From contig JAGWVC010000072.1 in NCBI GenBank assembly GCA_018971065.1, positions 1-20,650 on the forward strand: a stretch of DNA of 20,650 bases, read 5' to 3'. The DNA is from Sphingomonadales bacterium. Its GTDB lineage: Bacteria; Pseudomonadota; Alphaproteobacteria; Sphingomonadales; Sphingomonadaceae. The notes under the pieces are model-generated. The model ran no database searches and had not been told where the DNA came from. It saw only the letters and a program-made list of their open reading frames with translations. Of the stretch, positions 7,479 through 15,348 are shown in pieces. The translations under genes were made by a program, and so were the position numbers. How positions within the stretch are numbered: position 1 is the first letter of the stretch; each line of letters opens with the position of its first letter.

Positions 7479-8756
7479 TTACCGGCTCTGCGTCACCAGC
7501 CCCGCAGCCTCGCCCAGCGCCGCGTGCAGCGCGTTCAAGTCCGCTTCATCGATGCAATACGGCGGCATCAGGTAGGCGGTATTGCCCAGCGGGCGGACCA
7601 GCATCCCCCGCTCGCGAAAGAACGCCATCAGCTTCGGCGCCAGCGACGACAGGTATCCCGCCCCGCCGTTCACCGCATAGTCCAGCGCCAGGATCGTCCC
7701 GCAGGTGCGCGCGTTGGTGATCCCCGGCACTTCGGCCAGCGTGTGCCGCGCCGCCTCCTGCCGCGCCGCCAATGTCGCGATCCGCTGGCGCACCGGTTCC
7801 TCGCGCCACACCGCCAGGTTCGCCACCGCCGCCGCGCAGGCGATCGGGTTCGCGGTATAGCTGGACGAGTGGTAGAACATCTTTGCCCGGTCCACCGACC
7901 AGTGCGCGTCATAGATCGCCGCGCTGGCCATTGTTACCGCCAGCGGCATCGATCCGCCGGTCAGCCCCTTGGCCAGGCACAGGATGTCGGGCGCGATCCC
8001 GGCCTGTTCACAGGCCAGGAACGTGCCGGTGCGGCCCCACCCGGTCATCACCTCGTCGGCGATGAAAAGTACGCCATAATGCTCGCATATGCGCCGCATA
8101 TCGGCCAGCACGCGCGGGCCATAGAACAGCATCCCGCCGGCCCCCAGCACCAGCGGCTCGACGATGAACGCCGCCGGCGCATCCTCGGCACAGGCCTGTT
8201 CCAACGCGTCCAGCGTGCGCTGCTCGCCACCGTCACCGGGGAAGGGGATGGTCCCGACATCGAACAGCAGCGGCGCGTAAGTCTGGTTGAACACGCCGCG
8301 TTCGCCCACGCTCATCGCGCCGATGGTGTCGCCGTGGTACGAATGCTCCATCACCAGCAGCCGGTGGCGCGGCTCGCGGCGATTGGCCCAGAACCCCAGC
8401 GCCATCTTCAGCGACACTTCCACCGCCGTGGAGCCGCTGTCGGAGAAGAACACGTAAGGGCAGGCCGGCGGCCCCAGCGCCTCGTCCACCATTGCCACCA
8501 GCCCGGCGGCGACCTGCTGCGCCTGCTGGTGAGTCCACCCGGCAAAGATCAACTGGTCCAGCCTGCCCGCCTGCTCGGCGATGGCGCCGGCAATGCGCGG
8601 ATGGCAATGGCCGTGCGTCGTCACCCACCAGCTCGAGATCGCGTCGATCACGCGGGCGCCGTCGCGGGTCCACAGCGATGCGCCTTCGCCGCGCACGATC
8701 TCGGGGATCGGTTCCTGCAGGCCGTGCTGCGTGAACGGGTGCCAGACCGGGTTCAC
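7479..8756 (-). CDS. bioA: Adenosylmethionine-8-amino-7-oxononanoate aminotransferase (DAPA synthase)
   Basis: BioA converts 8-amino-7-oxononanoate (KAPA) to 7,8-diaminopelargonate in biotin synthesis, using PLP and normally S-adenosylmethionine as amino donor. The 425-residue length fits the family. Key features are the DAPA-specific [13 protein letters not shown] at 41-53, [14 protein letters not shown] near 108-120, HSYHGDT near 138-144, [12 protein letters not shown] near 233-244 and the PLP lysine Lys263 in [10 protein letters not shown]. The GTG start at 8756 overlaps the bioD stop in a GTGA. A long upstream extension of this frame is shadow sequence over bioD. It is the last gene of the yggS-bioF-bioD-bioA operon. 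No terminator hairpin is visible between it and the convergent acyl-CoA dehydrogenase one base away. Confidence 0.96.
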   Translation of the reverse strand: MNPVWHPFTQHGLQEPIPEIVRGEGASLWTRDGARVIDAISSWWVTTHGHCHPRIAGAIAEQAGRLDQLIFAGWTHQQAQQVAAGLVAMVDEALGPPACPYVFFSDSGSTAVEVSLKMALGFWANRREPRHRLLVMEHSYHGDTIGAMSVGERGVFNQTYAPLLFDVGTIPFPGDGGEQRTLDALEQACAEDAPAAFIVEPLVLGAGGMLFYGPRVLADMRRICEHYGVLFIADEVMTGWGRTGTFLACEQAGIAPDILCLAKGLTGGSMPLAVTMASAAIYDAHWSVDRAKMFYHSSSYTANPIACAAAVANLAVWREEPVRQRIATLAARQEAARHTLAEVPGITNARTCGTILALDYAVNGGAGYLSSLAPKLMAFFRERGMLVRPLGNTAYLMPPYCIDEADLNALHAALGEAAGLVTQSR

Positions 8757-9349
8757 AGCGTGATCGCCTCTGCCGCCGCCCGCAATGCCTCGGGCGTCAA
8801 TGGATCGATCCGCCCCAGCCGCCCCAGATGCCGCACCTTGCCGATTGCGCAGATCACCCGTTCGCTCTCGGCGTTCGCTTCGCCATTGAACAGCACGCCG
8901 GCCACCGTGCAGCCTCGCGCCCGCAGCGCTTCCAGGCTCAGCAACGAATGGTTGATGGTCCCCAGTTCGGTCCGCGCCACCAGCACCACCGGCAGGCCCC
9001 ACGCGGCGAACTGGTCGGCATACAACCGATCCTCGCGGATAGGCACCAGCACGCCCCCCGCGCCCTCGACAACCAGCGGCCCATCGCCTTCGGGCAAGGG
9101 CAAATCGCCGATTACCACCCCGTCGATCGCCGCCGCGTGATGCGGCGAACACGGCGTGTTCAGCCGATGCGCCTCGGGATGCACCACCGCGCCGGGCACC
9201 AGTCGCGCCACGAACTGGCTGTCGGTCTCCTCGTCCAGCCCCGCCTGCACCGGCTTCCAGTAGCGTGCGCGCAGCTTCGCCACCAGCGCGGCGGCAGCCA
9301 CGGTCTTGCCGATGCCGGTGTCGGTGCCGGTGACGACGAAGGCCGTCAT
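8753..9349 (-). CDS. bioD: Dethiobiotin synthetase
   Basis: BioD closes the ureido ring, converting diaminopelargonate, CO2 and ATP to dethiobiotin. The protein is 198 residues, somewhat shorter than the E. coli enzyme (about 225). The P-loop GTDTGIGKT sits at residues 8-16, the [10 protein letters not shown] motif with Lys32 follows, then [15 protein letters not shown] and the [12 protein letters not shown] strand (Switch II region). ATG 9349 was chosen over a longer start because the family begins directly before the P-loop, AGGTGA lies 7 bases upstream, and the codon overlaps the bioF stop as ATGA. It is coupled on both sides to bioF and bioA. Confidence 0.95.
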   Translation of the reverse strand: MTAFVVTGTDTGIGKTVAAAALVAKLRARYWKPVQAGLDEETDSQFVARLVPGAVVHPEAHRLNTPCSPHHAAAIDGVVIGDLPLPEGDGPLVVEGAGGVLVPIREDRLYADQFAAWGLPVVLVARTELGTINHSLLSLEALRARGCTVAGVLFNGEANAESERVICAIGKVRHLGRLGRIDPLTPEALRAAAEAITL

Positions 9350-10473
9350 GGCTGGATCACCTGAATGAGCTGCTGGGCAAGTTCCAGGATATCTTCGTTG
9401 CCGACGTTGTTCGTGATGACGATTCTCAGCCGCGATGTTCCCTCCGGCACAGTCGGAGGGCGAATTCCGCGAACATCGAATCCTGCAGCCTGCAATGAAG
9501 CGGCGACGGACATGGTCCGCGCATCGCTGCCCAGCACCAGCGGCATGATTGGCGAGCCTTGGCAAATCGCGCCAAGGCTGCGCAGCGCTTCAGTCGCCAT
9601 CATGATCCGGGTCTGTAGCGCGGCACGCAACATGTCGCTATGCTCACTTGCGCGCAAAGCCGCCCGCGCCACCGCCGCCATTAGCGGAGAAGGGGCCGTC
9701 GAAAAGATGAATCCCCGCGCCCGGTTGACCAGAAACGCGCGCATGGTCGAAGGCCCGCACAACAGCGCCCCCTCGCACCCCAGTGCCTTGCCCAGCGTGT
9801 GCAGGCTGATCACATTATCGCCGCGCGACCCCAATTGGGCCAACAATCCGCGCCCGCCCGGCCCATAGACCCCGCTGGCGTGCGCCTCGTCCACCAGCAG
9901 CATTGCCGCTTCGGCCTCGGCCAGGGCCTTCAGTTCGGCCAGCGGCGCGAAGTCGCCGTCCATCGAATAGAGCGATTCCACCGCGATCCATGCCGTCCCG
10001 GTGCCGCCCCCGGCGCGCCATTCGGCCATCGCCCCGGCAAACGCGGCCACGTCGTTGTGCGGCACCAGCTTGTGCGCCGCCCGGCTCAGCCGCAGTCCTT
10101 CGTGCATCGAGGCGTGGATCAGTTCGTCCGCCACGATCAGGTCGCCGCGCTGCGGCAGCGTTGCCAGCACGGCCGAATTCGCGGCGAAACCCGTGGAAAC
10201 GAACAGCGCGGCCTCAGTCCCGAAGAACGCAGCCGCTTCCGCTTCCAGCGCTTCATGCTCGGGGTGATTGCCGCGCAACAGCCGCGATCCACCCGATCCC
10301 ACCGGCACGCCCCGATCCAGCGCCGCCCGCGCGGCATCGGCCAGCACGCCGGACCCGGCCAGCCCCAGGTAATCGTTCGAGGCGAAATCCACGCCCGCGC
10401 GCGGCGCCAGCGTCCGCAACCGGTCGCGCGCGGCCAGCGCCGCCAGGTCCGCCGCTTGCGCTGCCAGTGTCAT
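9346..10473 (-). CDS. bioF: 8-amino-7-oxononanoate synthase (KAPA synthase)
   Basis: This PLP enzyme of the alpha-oxoamine synthase family condenses pimeloyl-ACP or pimeloyl-CoA with L-alanine, losing CO2, to start the biotin rings. It has 375 residues, the usual length. SNDYLGLAG (32-40), [19 protein letters not shown] (59-77), [16 protein letters not shown] (194-209) and the PLP lysine Lys229 in [18 protein letters not shown] are all present. Closely related glycine C-acetyltransferase or ALA synthase is unlikely given direct linkage to bioD and bioA. The start ATG overlaps the yggS stop (ATGA). The C-terminal ~70 codons look slightly less GC-rich than the rest, which I regard as normal variation. 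Confidence 0.95.
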   Translation of the reverse strand: MTLAAQAADLAALAARDRLRTLAPRAGVDFASNDYLGLAGSGVLADAARAALDRGVPVGSGGSRLLRGNHPEHEALEAEAAAFFGTEAALFVSTGFAANSAVLATLPQRGDLIVADELIHASMHEGLRLSRAAHKLVPHNDVAAFAGAMAEWRAGGGTGTAWIAVESLYSMDGDFAPLAELKALAEAEAAMLLVDEAHASGVYGPGGRGLLAQLGSRGDNVISLHTLGKALGCEGALLCGPSTMRAFLVNRARGFIFSTAPSPLMAAVARAALRASEHSDMLRAALQTRIMMATEALRSLGAICQGSPIMPLVLGSDARTMSVAASLQAAGFDVRGIRPPTVPEGTSRLRIVITNNVGNEDILELAQQLIQVIQP

Positions 10474-11132
10474 CCGCGCGCCCCGAACAGCGCACTCCCC
10501 ACCCGCACGTGCGTCGCGCCCAGCAGGACCGCGGTCTCGAAATCGTCGCTCATCCCCATCGACAGGCCGGTGATGCCGTTATCGTCGGCCAGCTTGCCCA
10601 GCAGCGCAAAGTACGGCGCCGCCTCGGTTCCCACCGGCGGCACGCACATCAGCCCGGCCAGCGGAAGGTCCGCCGCGCGTGCCTCGGCCAGCAGCGCGGG
10701 CAGGTCGCCGATCGCACAGCCGCCCTTCTGGTCCTCGCCGCCGATGTTGACCTGCACGAAACACGGCACCCGCCGCCCGGCCTTGTCCATCGCGCGTGCC
10801 AGCGCATTCACCAGGGAAACCCGGTCCAGCGAATGAATCGAGTCGAACAGCGTGACCGCGTCCTCGGCCTTGTTCGACTGCAACTGGCCGACCAGATGCA
10901 GTGCCACGCCGGGAAACCGCTCACGCAACGCGGGCCACTTCGCCTGCGCTTCCTGCACCCGGTTCTCGCCGAACACGCGGTGCCCGGCCACCAGCAACGG
11001 CACAATCGCTTCGGCGGGATGAGTCTTGCTCACCGCCACCAGCGTCACTTCGGCTGCTTCGCGCCGCGCGATCCGGCAGGCGGAGGCAATGCGGTCGTTC
11101 ACGGCGCTGAGCAGTTCGGCTGGTTCGATCAT
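10470..11132 (-). CDS. yggS: YggS/PLPBP-family pyridoxal-phosphate homeostasis protein
   Basis: This 220-residue protein binds PLP without known catalytic activity and buffers vitamin B6 and amino/keto acid pools. The family is recognisable from LVAVSKTHP with PLP Lys36, FGENRVQEAQAKW, LHLVGQLQSNK, LMCVPP and the C-terminal MGMSDDFETAVLLGATHVRVGSALFG. It heads the biotin operon and overlaps bioF by four bases. Because BioF and BioA are both PLP enzymes, the linkage suggests coordinated supply of PLP to biotin synthesis; that is inference. No clear ribosome site precedes the ATG at 11132. The start region is shared with the divergent ThiE-like gene, and a GCTATAGC at 11141-11148 in the gap could be part of a promoter. 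Confidence 0.93.
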   Translation of the reverse strand: MIEPAELLSAVNDRIASACRIARREAAEVTLVAVSKTHPAEAIVPLLVAGHRVFGENRVQEAQAKWPALRERFPGVALHLVGQLQSNKAEDAVTLFDSIHSLDRVSLVNALARAMDKAGRRVPCFVQVNIGGEDQKGGCAIGDLPALLAEARAADLPLAGLMCVPPVGTEAAPYFALLGKLADDNGITGLSMGMSDDFETAVLLGATHVRVGSALFGARG

Positions 11133-11157
11133 GGCGCGGTGCTATAGCGCTGCCGAA

Positions 11158-11691
11158 ATGAAGCGCCACCCTCGAATCCCCGCAATCTGGCTGGTCAGCG
11201 ATGCCCGCAACGACGCGTGCGTCGAAGCCGCGTTGCGCAAACTGCCGCGCGGTTCGGGCTTCATCTTCCGCCACCACCACCTGCCCGAACCGCAGCGCCG
11301 CACCCGCTGGCAGGCGCTGCGCCGCCTTGCCCATGCCAATGGCCACCTCGCCATCCTTGCCGCCGGCCCCGCGCAAGCGCGCCACTGGCGGGCCGACGGC
11401 GCCTATGGTCCACCCGCGCGGCTTGCCCCCGGCCCGGCGTTGCTGCGGCTGGTCACCACGCACGGCCTCCACGAACTGCTTGCAGCTCGCCGCGCCCGCG
11501 CCGATGCCGTGCTGCTCTCTCCGGTCTACCCCACCCGCACCCATCCCGGCGCGCCGTCGCTTGGCCCCATCCGCTTCCGCGCGCTCGCCTGCCACGCGGG
11601 TATTCCCGTCATCGCGCTGGGCGGCATGACCGCGCATCGCGCCCGCGCCCTGCGCATCGCGCACTGGGCCGCCATCGACGGCCTCTCCTGA
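11158..11691 (+). CDS. Thiamine-phosphate-synthase-like (ThiE/TenI fold) protein, degenerate
   Basis: The 177-residue product carries the C-terminal half of the ThiE/TenI barrel. DAVLLSPVYPTRTHPGAPS matches the family's GPVFPTxTK region and PVIALGGMTAHRARAL matches its phosphate-binding PVVAIGG strand. The N-terminal half is weaker: IWLVSDARND replaces the usual LYLVTD with its downstream substrate residues, and the HLGQxD pyrimidine-binding motif reads GAYGPPA. It is also short for ThiE (about 210 residues). It may be a TenI-like or otherwise repurposed barrel rather than a working thiamine phosphate synthase. ATG 11158 is chosen for the N-terminus before the first beta strand; ATG 11131 is possible and would overlap the divergent yggS start. 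No strong ribosome site precedes either codon. Confidence 0.75.
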   Translation: MKRHPRIPAIWLVSDARNDACVEAALRKLPRGSGFIFRHHHLPEPQRRTRWQALRRLAHANGHLAILAAGPAQARHWRADGAYGPPARLAPGPALLRLVTTHGLHELLAARRARADAVLLSPVYPTRTHPGAPSLGPIRFRALACHAGIPVIALGGMTAHRARALRIAHWAAIDGLS

Positions 11692-11712
11692 ATTCTATTC
11701 ACCGCTCGCGCC

Positions 11713-11742
11713 TTGACGGCGAGTCGCCACCGGGCGCATTAG
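11713..11742 (+). promoter_or_regulatory. Possible promoter upstream of ftsK
   Basis: TTGACG at 11713-11718 is a good -35 match, and CATTAG at 11737-11742, 18 bases on, is a weak -10 match. If used, the whole bipartite repeat at 11739-11845 would be in the ftsK leader RNA. The -10 match is poor and overlaps the edge of the repeat, so this is tentative. Confidence 0.25.
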
Positions 11743-11845
11743 AGTGCGATGACAAAAAGTGGGCACCGGTTTTTGGCAATAAATCGCACGGCAACAATAG
11801 CTAGAGCATGATGACATTGGTCAATCCAATGTCATCATGCTCTAG
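11739..11845. repeat. Bipartite palindromic intergenic repeat, copy A
   Basis: Module 1 starts TTAGAG and contains outer arms GTGCGAT (11744-11750) and ATCGCAC (11783-11789). These enclose inner arms CAAAAA (11753-11758) and TTTTTG (11770-11775) around the loop GTGGGCACCGG. After a linker (GGCAACAATAG), module 2 is a perfect 20-bp inverted repeat, 11801-11820 against 11826-11845, with a 5-base loop TCAAT; it begins CTAGAGC and ends GCTCTAG. The element lies between the ThiE-like gene and ftsK. Copy B at 17779-17884 has the same layout. The AAAAAGTGGG-ACCGGTTTTT type of core is familiar from other alphaproteobacterial intergenic regions, from memory. No run of T follows module 2, so it is not a textbook intrinsic terminator. 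Confidence 0.9.
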
Positions 11846-11875
11846 AACAAACGGACACTCGGGGACGTCTTCGTC

Positions 11876-14242
11876 ATGGCATCACGCGCCTTTCCATCGC
11901 AGGGCACCGGCCCCGCCAACTGGCGCATCGTGCTGCGCCGCGCGGTGCGTCGCAGTGTCGAGCTGATCGGCGCGCTGGGCCTGTTCGGCCTGATGCTGTT
12001 CCTGGGCACCGCGCTGGCCACCTATCACCAGACCGATCCGTCCGCTTCCACCGCCGCCGGCGGTGAAGTGCTGAACTGGCTGGGCGCGCCCGGCGCCTGG
12101 GCGGCCGAACGCGTGCTGTTCCTGTTCGGCTGGGTCGCCATTCTGCTGCTGCCCTTGCTCTACGTCTTCGCCCGCAAGCTGTGGCGGCTGGCGGAAGAGG
12201 AGGACGACGCCGAACTCACCCCGCTGCACCAGCGCTGGTGGCGCCCGCTGGGGCTGCTGGCCTTTGCCATGTCGCTGATCGCCACCACGCTCAGCCTGCT
12301 GTTTTCCGAACCCGGCGGCACGCTTCCTGCATCGATGGGCGGAATCTCGGGCCTGCTCGGTGCGTTCGCCGTCCACAGCCTCGCCGCGCTGCTTCCCGCT
12401 GCTGTCCAGCCGTGGGCCGCTTTTGCCGCCGGCGTCGTCACGCTGGCCTGCGGCCTTGCGCTGGCCGGGCGTGTCTTCGCGGTGGACTGGATCGCGCTGC
12501 TGACGCTGCCCGGCCGCCTGCATCGCAACCCCGCCACCGCGCTGGCTACCCCGCTGACCAGGCCGCCCCGCGCGAAGCCGGTCGCATCCGAATCCGAGCC
12601 GATTGAGGATGCGCCGCTGGCCGAAGCCGCCATCGCCGGCGCGCTGACCCGCAAGGCGGTGGAAATCAGCGATCCCGCCAACGCCAGCAAGGCCGCGGCG
12701 CCGAAACGCCAGCGCGACCTGTTCGAGAAGCACGCGCTGCCCGGGCTGGACCTGCTTGACGATCCGCCCCCCGGCAACCAGCCGAAGATCGACAAGCTGG
12801 CGCTGGAACGCAACGCCCGCCTGCTGGAAACCGTGCTCGACGATTTCAACGTCAAGGGCGAGATTCAGGCGGTCCGCACCGGCCCGGTCGTCACCATGTA
12901 CGAGCTGGAGCCTGCGCCCGGGGTCAAGGCCGCGCGCGTCATCGGCCTGGCCGACGATATTGCCCGTAACATGTCGGCGATCTCGGCGCGCGTCTCGTCG
13001 ATCCCGGGTCGCACCGTCATGGGCATTGAGCTGCCCAATGCCGATCGCCAGATGGTCAGCTTCAAGGAACTGATCGCGTGCGAGAAGTTCGCCGCCAGCC
13101 GCGCGCTGCTGCCTATCATCCTCGGCAAGGACATCGCCGGTGAGCCGATCGTGGCCGATCTGGCGGCCATGCCGCACCTGCTGGTGGCCGGCACCACCGG
13201 CTCGGGCAAGTCGGTCGGCCTCAACGCCATCCTGCTGTCGCTGCTCTACCGCCTGACGCCCGACGAATGCCGCCTGATCCTGGTCGATCCCAAGGTGCTC
13301 GAACTCAAGTCCTACGACGATATTCCCCACCTGCTCTCACCGGTCGTCACTGAGCCGGCCAAGGCGGTCCGCGCGCTGAAGTGGGCGGTCGAGGAGATGG
13401 AGCGCCGCTACCGCCAGATGTCGTCGGTCTCGGTCCGCAACATCACCGGCTTCAACGACAAGGTCCGCGCCGCCATCGCCAAGGGCAAGCCGCTGGGTCG
13501 CCGTGTCTCGATCGGGTTCGACCAGGACACCGGCGAGGAGATGTTCGAGGAGGAACAGTACGATTACGCGCCGCTGCCGCTGATCGTCGTCATCGTCGAT
13601 GAGCTGGCCGACCTAATGGTCACCGTCGGCAAGGAAATCGAAGTGCTGATCCAGCGCCTCAGCCAGAAGTCGCGCGCCGCCGGTATCCACCTGATCATGG
13701 CCACGCAGCGCCCGTCGGTCGATGTCATCACCGGCGTCATCAAGGCCAACCTGCCCACCCGCATCAGCTTCGCGGTCACCAGCCGCATCGACAGCCGCAC
13801 CATCCTGGGCGAACAGGGCGCCGAACAACTGCTGGGCAAGGGCGACATGCTCTACAAGCCCAACAGCGCCCCGGTGCTGCGCGTCCACGGCCCGTTCGTC
13901 TCGGACGAGGAGGTGGAGAAGGTTGCCGATCACTGGCGCGCGCAAGGGTCGCCGGCCTACGTCGATTCGGTCACCGAGGAACCCGAGGAAGCGATGTTCG
14001 GCTTCGACGACCTCGACGCCACGGCTTCGGACAACCCGGACGAGCGCAAGTACCGCCAAGCCTGCCACATCGTCTTCGAAAGCCAGAAGGCGTCCACCTC
14101 GTGGCTGCAACGTCAATTGGGCGTCGGTTACAACACCGCCGCGAAGTGGATCGAGCGCATGGAGCAGGACGGCTTCGTCGGCCCTGCCAACCACGTCGGC
14201 CGCCGCGAGATCTATCGCGACACCGACGGGAATCCGCTTTGA
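11876..14242 (+). CDS. ftsK: DNA translocase FtsK (cell division, chromosome segregation)
   Basis: FtsK anchors at the division septum and pumps DNA toward dif during chromosome dimer resolution. The 788-residue protein has four hydrophobic stretches near 28-50, 80-100, 125-143 and 158-197, a fairly short linker, then the motor. PVVTMYELEPAPGVK marks the alpha/beta motor start. Walker A is GTTGSGKS at 439-446, LILVDPKVLELKSYDDIPHL follows, and Walker B is LIVVIVDELAD with Asp575/Glu576. ATQRPSVDVITGVIKANLP and FAVTSRIDSRTILGEQGAE are strongly conserved. The C-terminal winged-helix gamma domain (about 724-788, SWLQRQLGVGYNTAAKWIERME) reads the polar KOPS-type motifs. A GGGGA site lies 10 bases before the ATG. 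The gene appears monocistronic, separated from the ThiE-like gene by the repeat and from the dioxygenase gene by 101 bases. Confidence 0.97.
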   Translation: MASRAFPSQGTGPANWRIVLRRAVRRSVELIGALGLFGLMLFLGTALATYHQTDPSASTAAGGEVLNWLGAPGAWAAERVLFLFGWVAILLLPLLYVFARKLWRLAEEEDDAELTPLHQRWWRPLGLLAFAMSLIATTLSLLFSEPGGTLPASMGGISGLLGAFAVHSLAALLPAAVQPWAAFAAGVVTLACGLALAGRVFAVDWIALLTLPGRLHRNPATALATPLTRPPRAKPVASESEPIEDAPLAEAAIAGALTRKAVEISDPANASKAAAPKRQRDLFEKHALPGLDLLDDPPPGNQPKIDKLALERNARLLETVLDDFNVKGEIQAVRTGPVVTMYELEPAPGVKAARVIGLADDIARNMSAISARVSSIPGRTVMGIELPNADRQMVSFKELIACEKFAASRALLPIILGKDIAGEPIVADLAAMPHLLVAGTTGSGKSVGLNAILLSLLYRLTPDECRLILVDPKVLELKSYDDIPHLLSPVVTEPAKAVRALKWAVEEMERRYRQMSSVSVRNITGFNDKVRAAIAKGKPLGRRVSIGFDQDTGEEMFEEEQYDYAPLPLIVVIVDELADLMVTVGKEIEVLIQRLSQKSRAAGIHLIMATQRPSVDVITGVIKANLPTRISFAVTSRIDSRTILGEQGAEQLLGKGDMLYKPNSAPVLRVHGPFVSDEEVEKVADHWRAQGSPAYVDSVTEEPEEAMFGFDDLDATASDNPDERKYRQACHIVFESQKASTSWLQRQLGVGYNTAAKWIERMEQDGFVGPANHVGRREIYRDTDGNPL

Positions 14243-14292
14243 TTGAGAAAGATCAACGAACCCCTGCTCGAATCACGCCATCTCCCGCTCAT

Positions 14293-14306
14293 TGAACAGG
14301 TGTTCA
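14293..14306. promoter_or_regulatory. Perfect dyad upstream of the dioxygenase operon, putative operator
   Basis: TGAACA-GG-TGTTCA is a perfect 6-base inverted repeat with a 2-base centre, 37 bases before the dioxygenase start codon. Short dyads of this size in such positions are usual for dimeric regulators (TetR, GntR or similar). No regulator gene is adjacent, so the factor is unknown. It could also be a chance palindrome. Confidence 0.45.
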
Positions 14307-14343
14307 GCGCATCCCGCGCTGCACCTCCGACGGGAGACATGCC

Positions 14344-15192
14344 ATGAACGTGATGACCAAGGCCAAGCTCAAGTACCAGCTCATCAAGCCCAAGATCGGC
14401 GCGCGCATCCTCAACACCAAGGAAGAGCTGCTGTCGGGCGAACTGTCGGCCGAGATCAACGAACTGCTCGAAGATCGCGGCGTCCTCGTGTTCAAGCGCG
14501 TGATGTTCACCGACGCGGAGCAGATGGCCTTCACCAACTCGGTCGGCGGTCTGGCGGACGAAGTGCGCGGTGAACAGGTGTTCAAGATCAGCCTCGACAA
14601 GACCATCAACAAGGAAGCCGTCGAATACCTGAAAGGCTCGCTGTTCTGGCACGTGGACGGCACCATGAACTCGATCCCGATCCGCGGTTCGGTGCTGTCC
14701 AGCAAGGTGCTGCCCACCTGGGGCGGCAACACCGAATTCGCCAACTGCTACACCGCCTACGATGACCTGCCCGAGAACATCAAGGCCGAGATCGACGATC
14801 TGCGCGTCATCCACTCGATGTGGATCTCGCAGCTTTACCATTGCCCGGAACCGACGCTGGAGCAACTGCGCGACTGGCAGTCGAAGGGCGAGGGCGGCAA
14901 GGGTGAGCGCGAGCTGCCGCTGGTCTACAAGCACGCCAACGGCCGCAAGTCGCTGATCCTGGGCAACACCGCCGAATATGTCGTCGGCAAGGGCAGCCAG
15001 GAATCGGCGCGCATCCTGCACGGCCTGCGCGATTTCGCCACCAGCGAACCCTATCACTACGCGCACGAGTGGGAAGTGGGCGACGCGGTGATGTGGGACA
15101 ACACCGGCACGCTGCACCGCGCCATGCCCTATGACCCCGATTGCGGCCGCATGCTGCACCGCACGATCTTCAAGGGCGATAGCTGGGGCTGA
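14344..15192 (+). CDS. TauD/TfdA-family Fe(II)/2-oxoglutarate-dependent dioxygenase
   Basis: Members hydroxylate an unactivated carbon while oxidising 2-oxoglutarate to succinate, often leading to ether, sulfonate or ester cleavage. The 282-residue product has the iron triad His103 and Asp105 in LFWHVDGTM and His258 in WDNTGTLHRAMPYDP. Arg269, 11 residues after His258, fits the 2-oxoglutarate carboxylate arginine, and Arg273 is a further family arginine. The LHRAMPYDP context is closer to TfdA (aryloxyalkanoate) than to TauD. GGGAGA sits 6 bases before ATG 14344. It is the first gene of a likely operon with two acyl-CoA dehydrogenase genes, so the substrate may be a CoA-activatable acid or an ether of one. 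This substrate suggestion is inference; the family assignment is secure. Confidence 0.92.
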   Translation: MNVMTKAKLKYQLIKPKIGARILNTKEELLSGELSAEINELLEDRGVLVFKRVMFTDAEQMAFTNSVGGLADEVRGEQVFKISLDKTINKEAVEYLKGSLFWHVDGTMNSIPIRGSVLSSKVLPTWGGNTEFANCYTAYDDLPENIKAEIDDLRVIHSMWISQLYHCPEPTLEQLRDWQSKGEGGKGERELPLVYKHANGRKSLILGNTAEYVVGKGSQESARILHGLRDFATSEPYHYAHEWEVGDAVMWDNTGTLHRAMPYDPDCGRMLHRTIFKGDSWG

Positions 15193-15204
15193 TCGGCCAC
15201 GCCA

Positions 15205-15226
15205 CCCCTCCCGCTTGCGGGAGGGG
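15205..15226. repeat. GC-rich perfect hairpin (CCCTCCCGC type) between dioxygenase and dehydrogenase genes
   Basis: CCCCTCCCGC (15205-15214) and GCGGGAGGGG (15217-15226) form a perfect 10-bp stem with only two unpaired bases at the tip. It begins 13 bases after the dioxygenase stop. No T-run follows, so it is either an intercistronic processing/stability hairpin or one copy of a dispersed palindromic repeat. Very similar sequences are frequent in sphingomonad intergenic regions, from memory. Confidence 0.75.
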
Positions 15227-15348
15227 CAGGCCGGGCATCGCCGGGCGACTGTTCCATCGCTCCGGCGCTTGACCCGGCGCCGCTCTACCGCAATCCTCTC
15301 GCCCGCAAGCCGCGCGTCGTCTCGCGCGGCAGGGAGAGAAAACCGCCG

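Noticed and set aside
7524..9140. A 538-codon plus-strand open frame across bioA and bioD.
   Set aside because: It is Arg/His/Gln-rich antisense translation of two well-supported genes.
9903..11147. Long plus-strand frame across bioF and yggS.
   Set aside because: It is a Pro/Arg-rich shadow frame with no domain.
11133..11157. GCTATAGC between yggS and the ThiE-like gene as a shared -10 element or a BioR operator.
   Set aside because: No -35 match at suitable spacing on either strand, and it does not match a TTATMKATAA-type BioR box.
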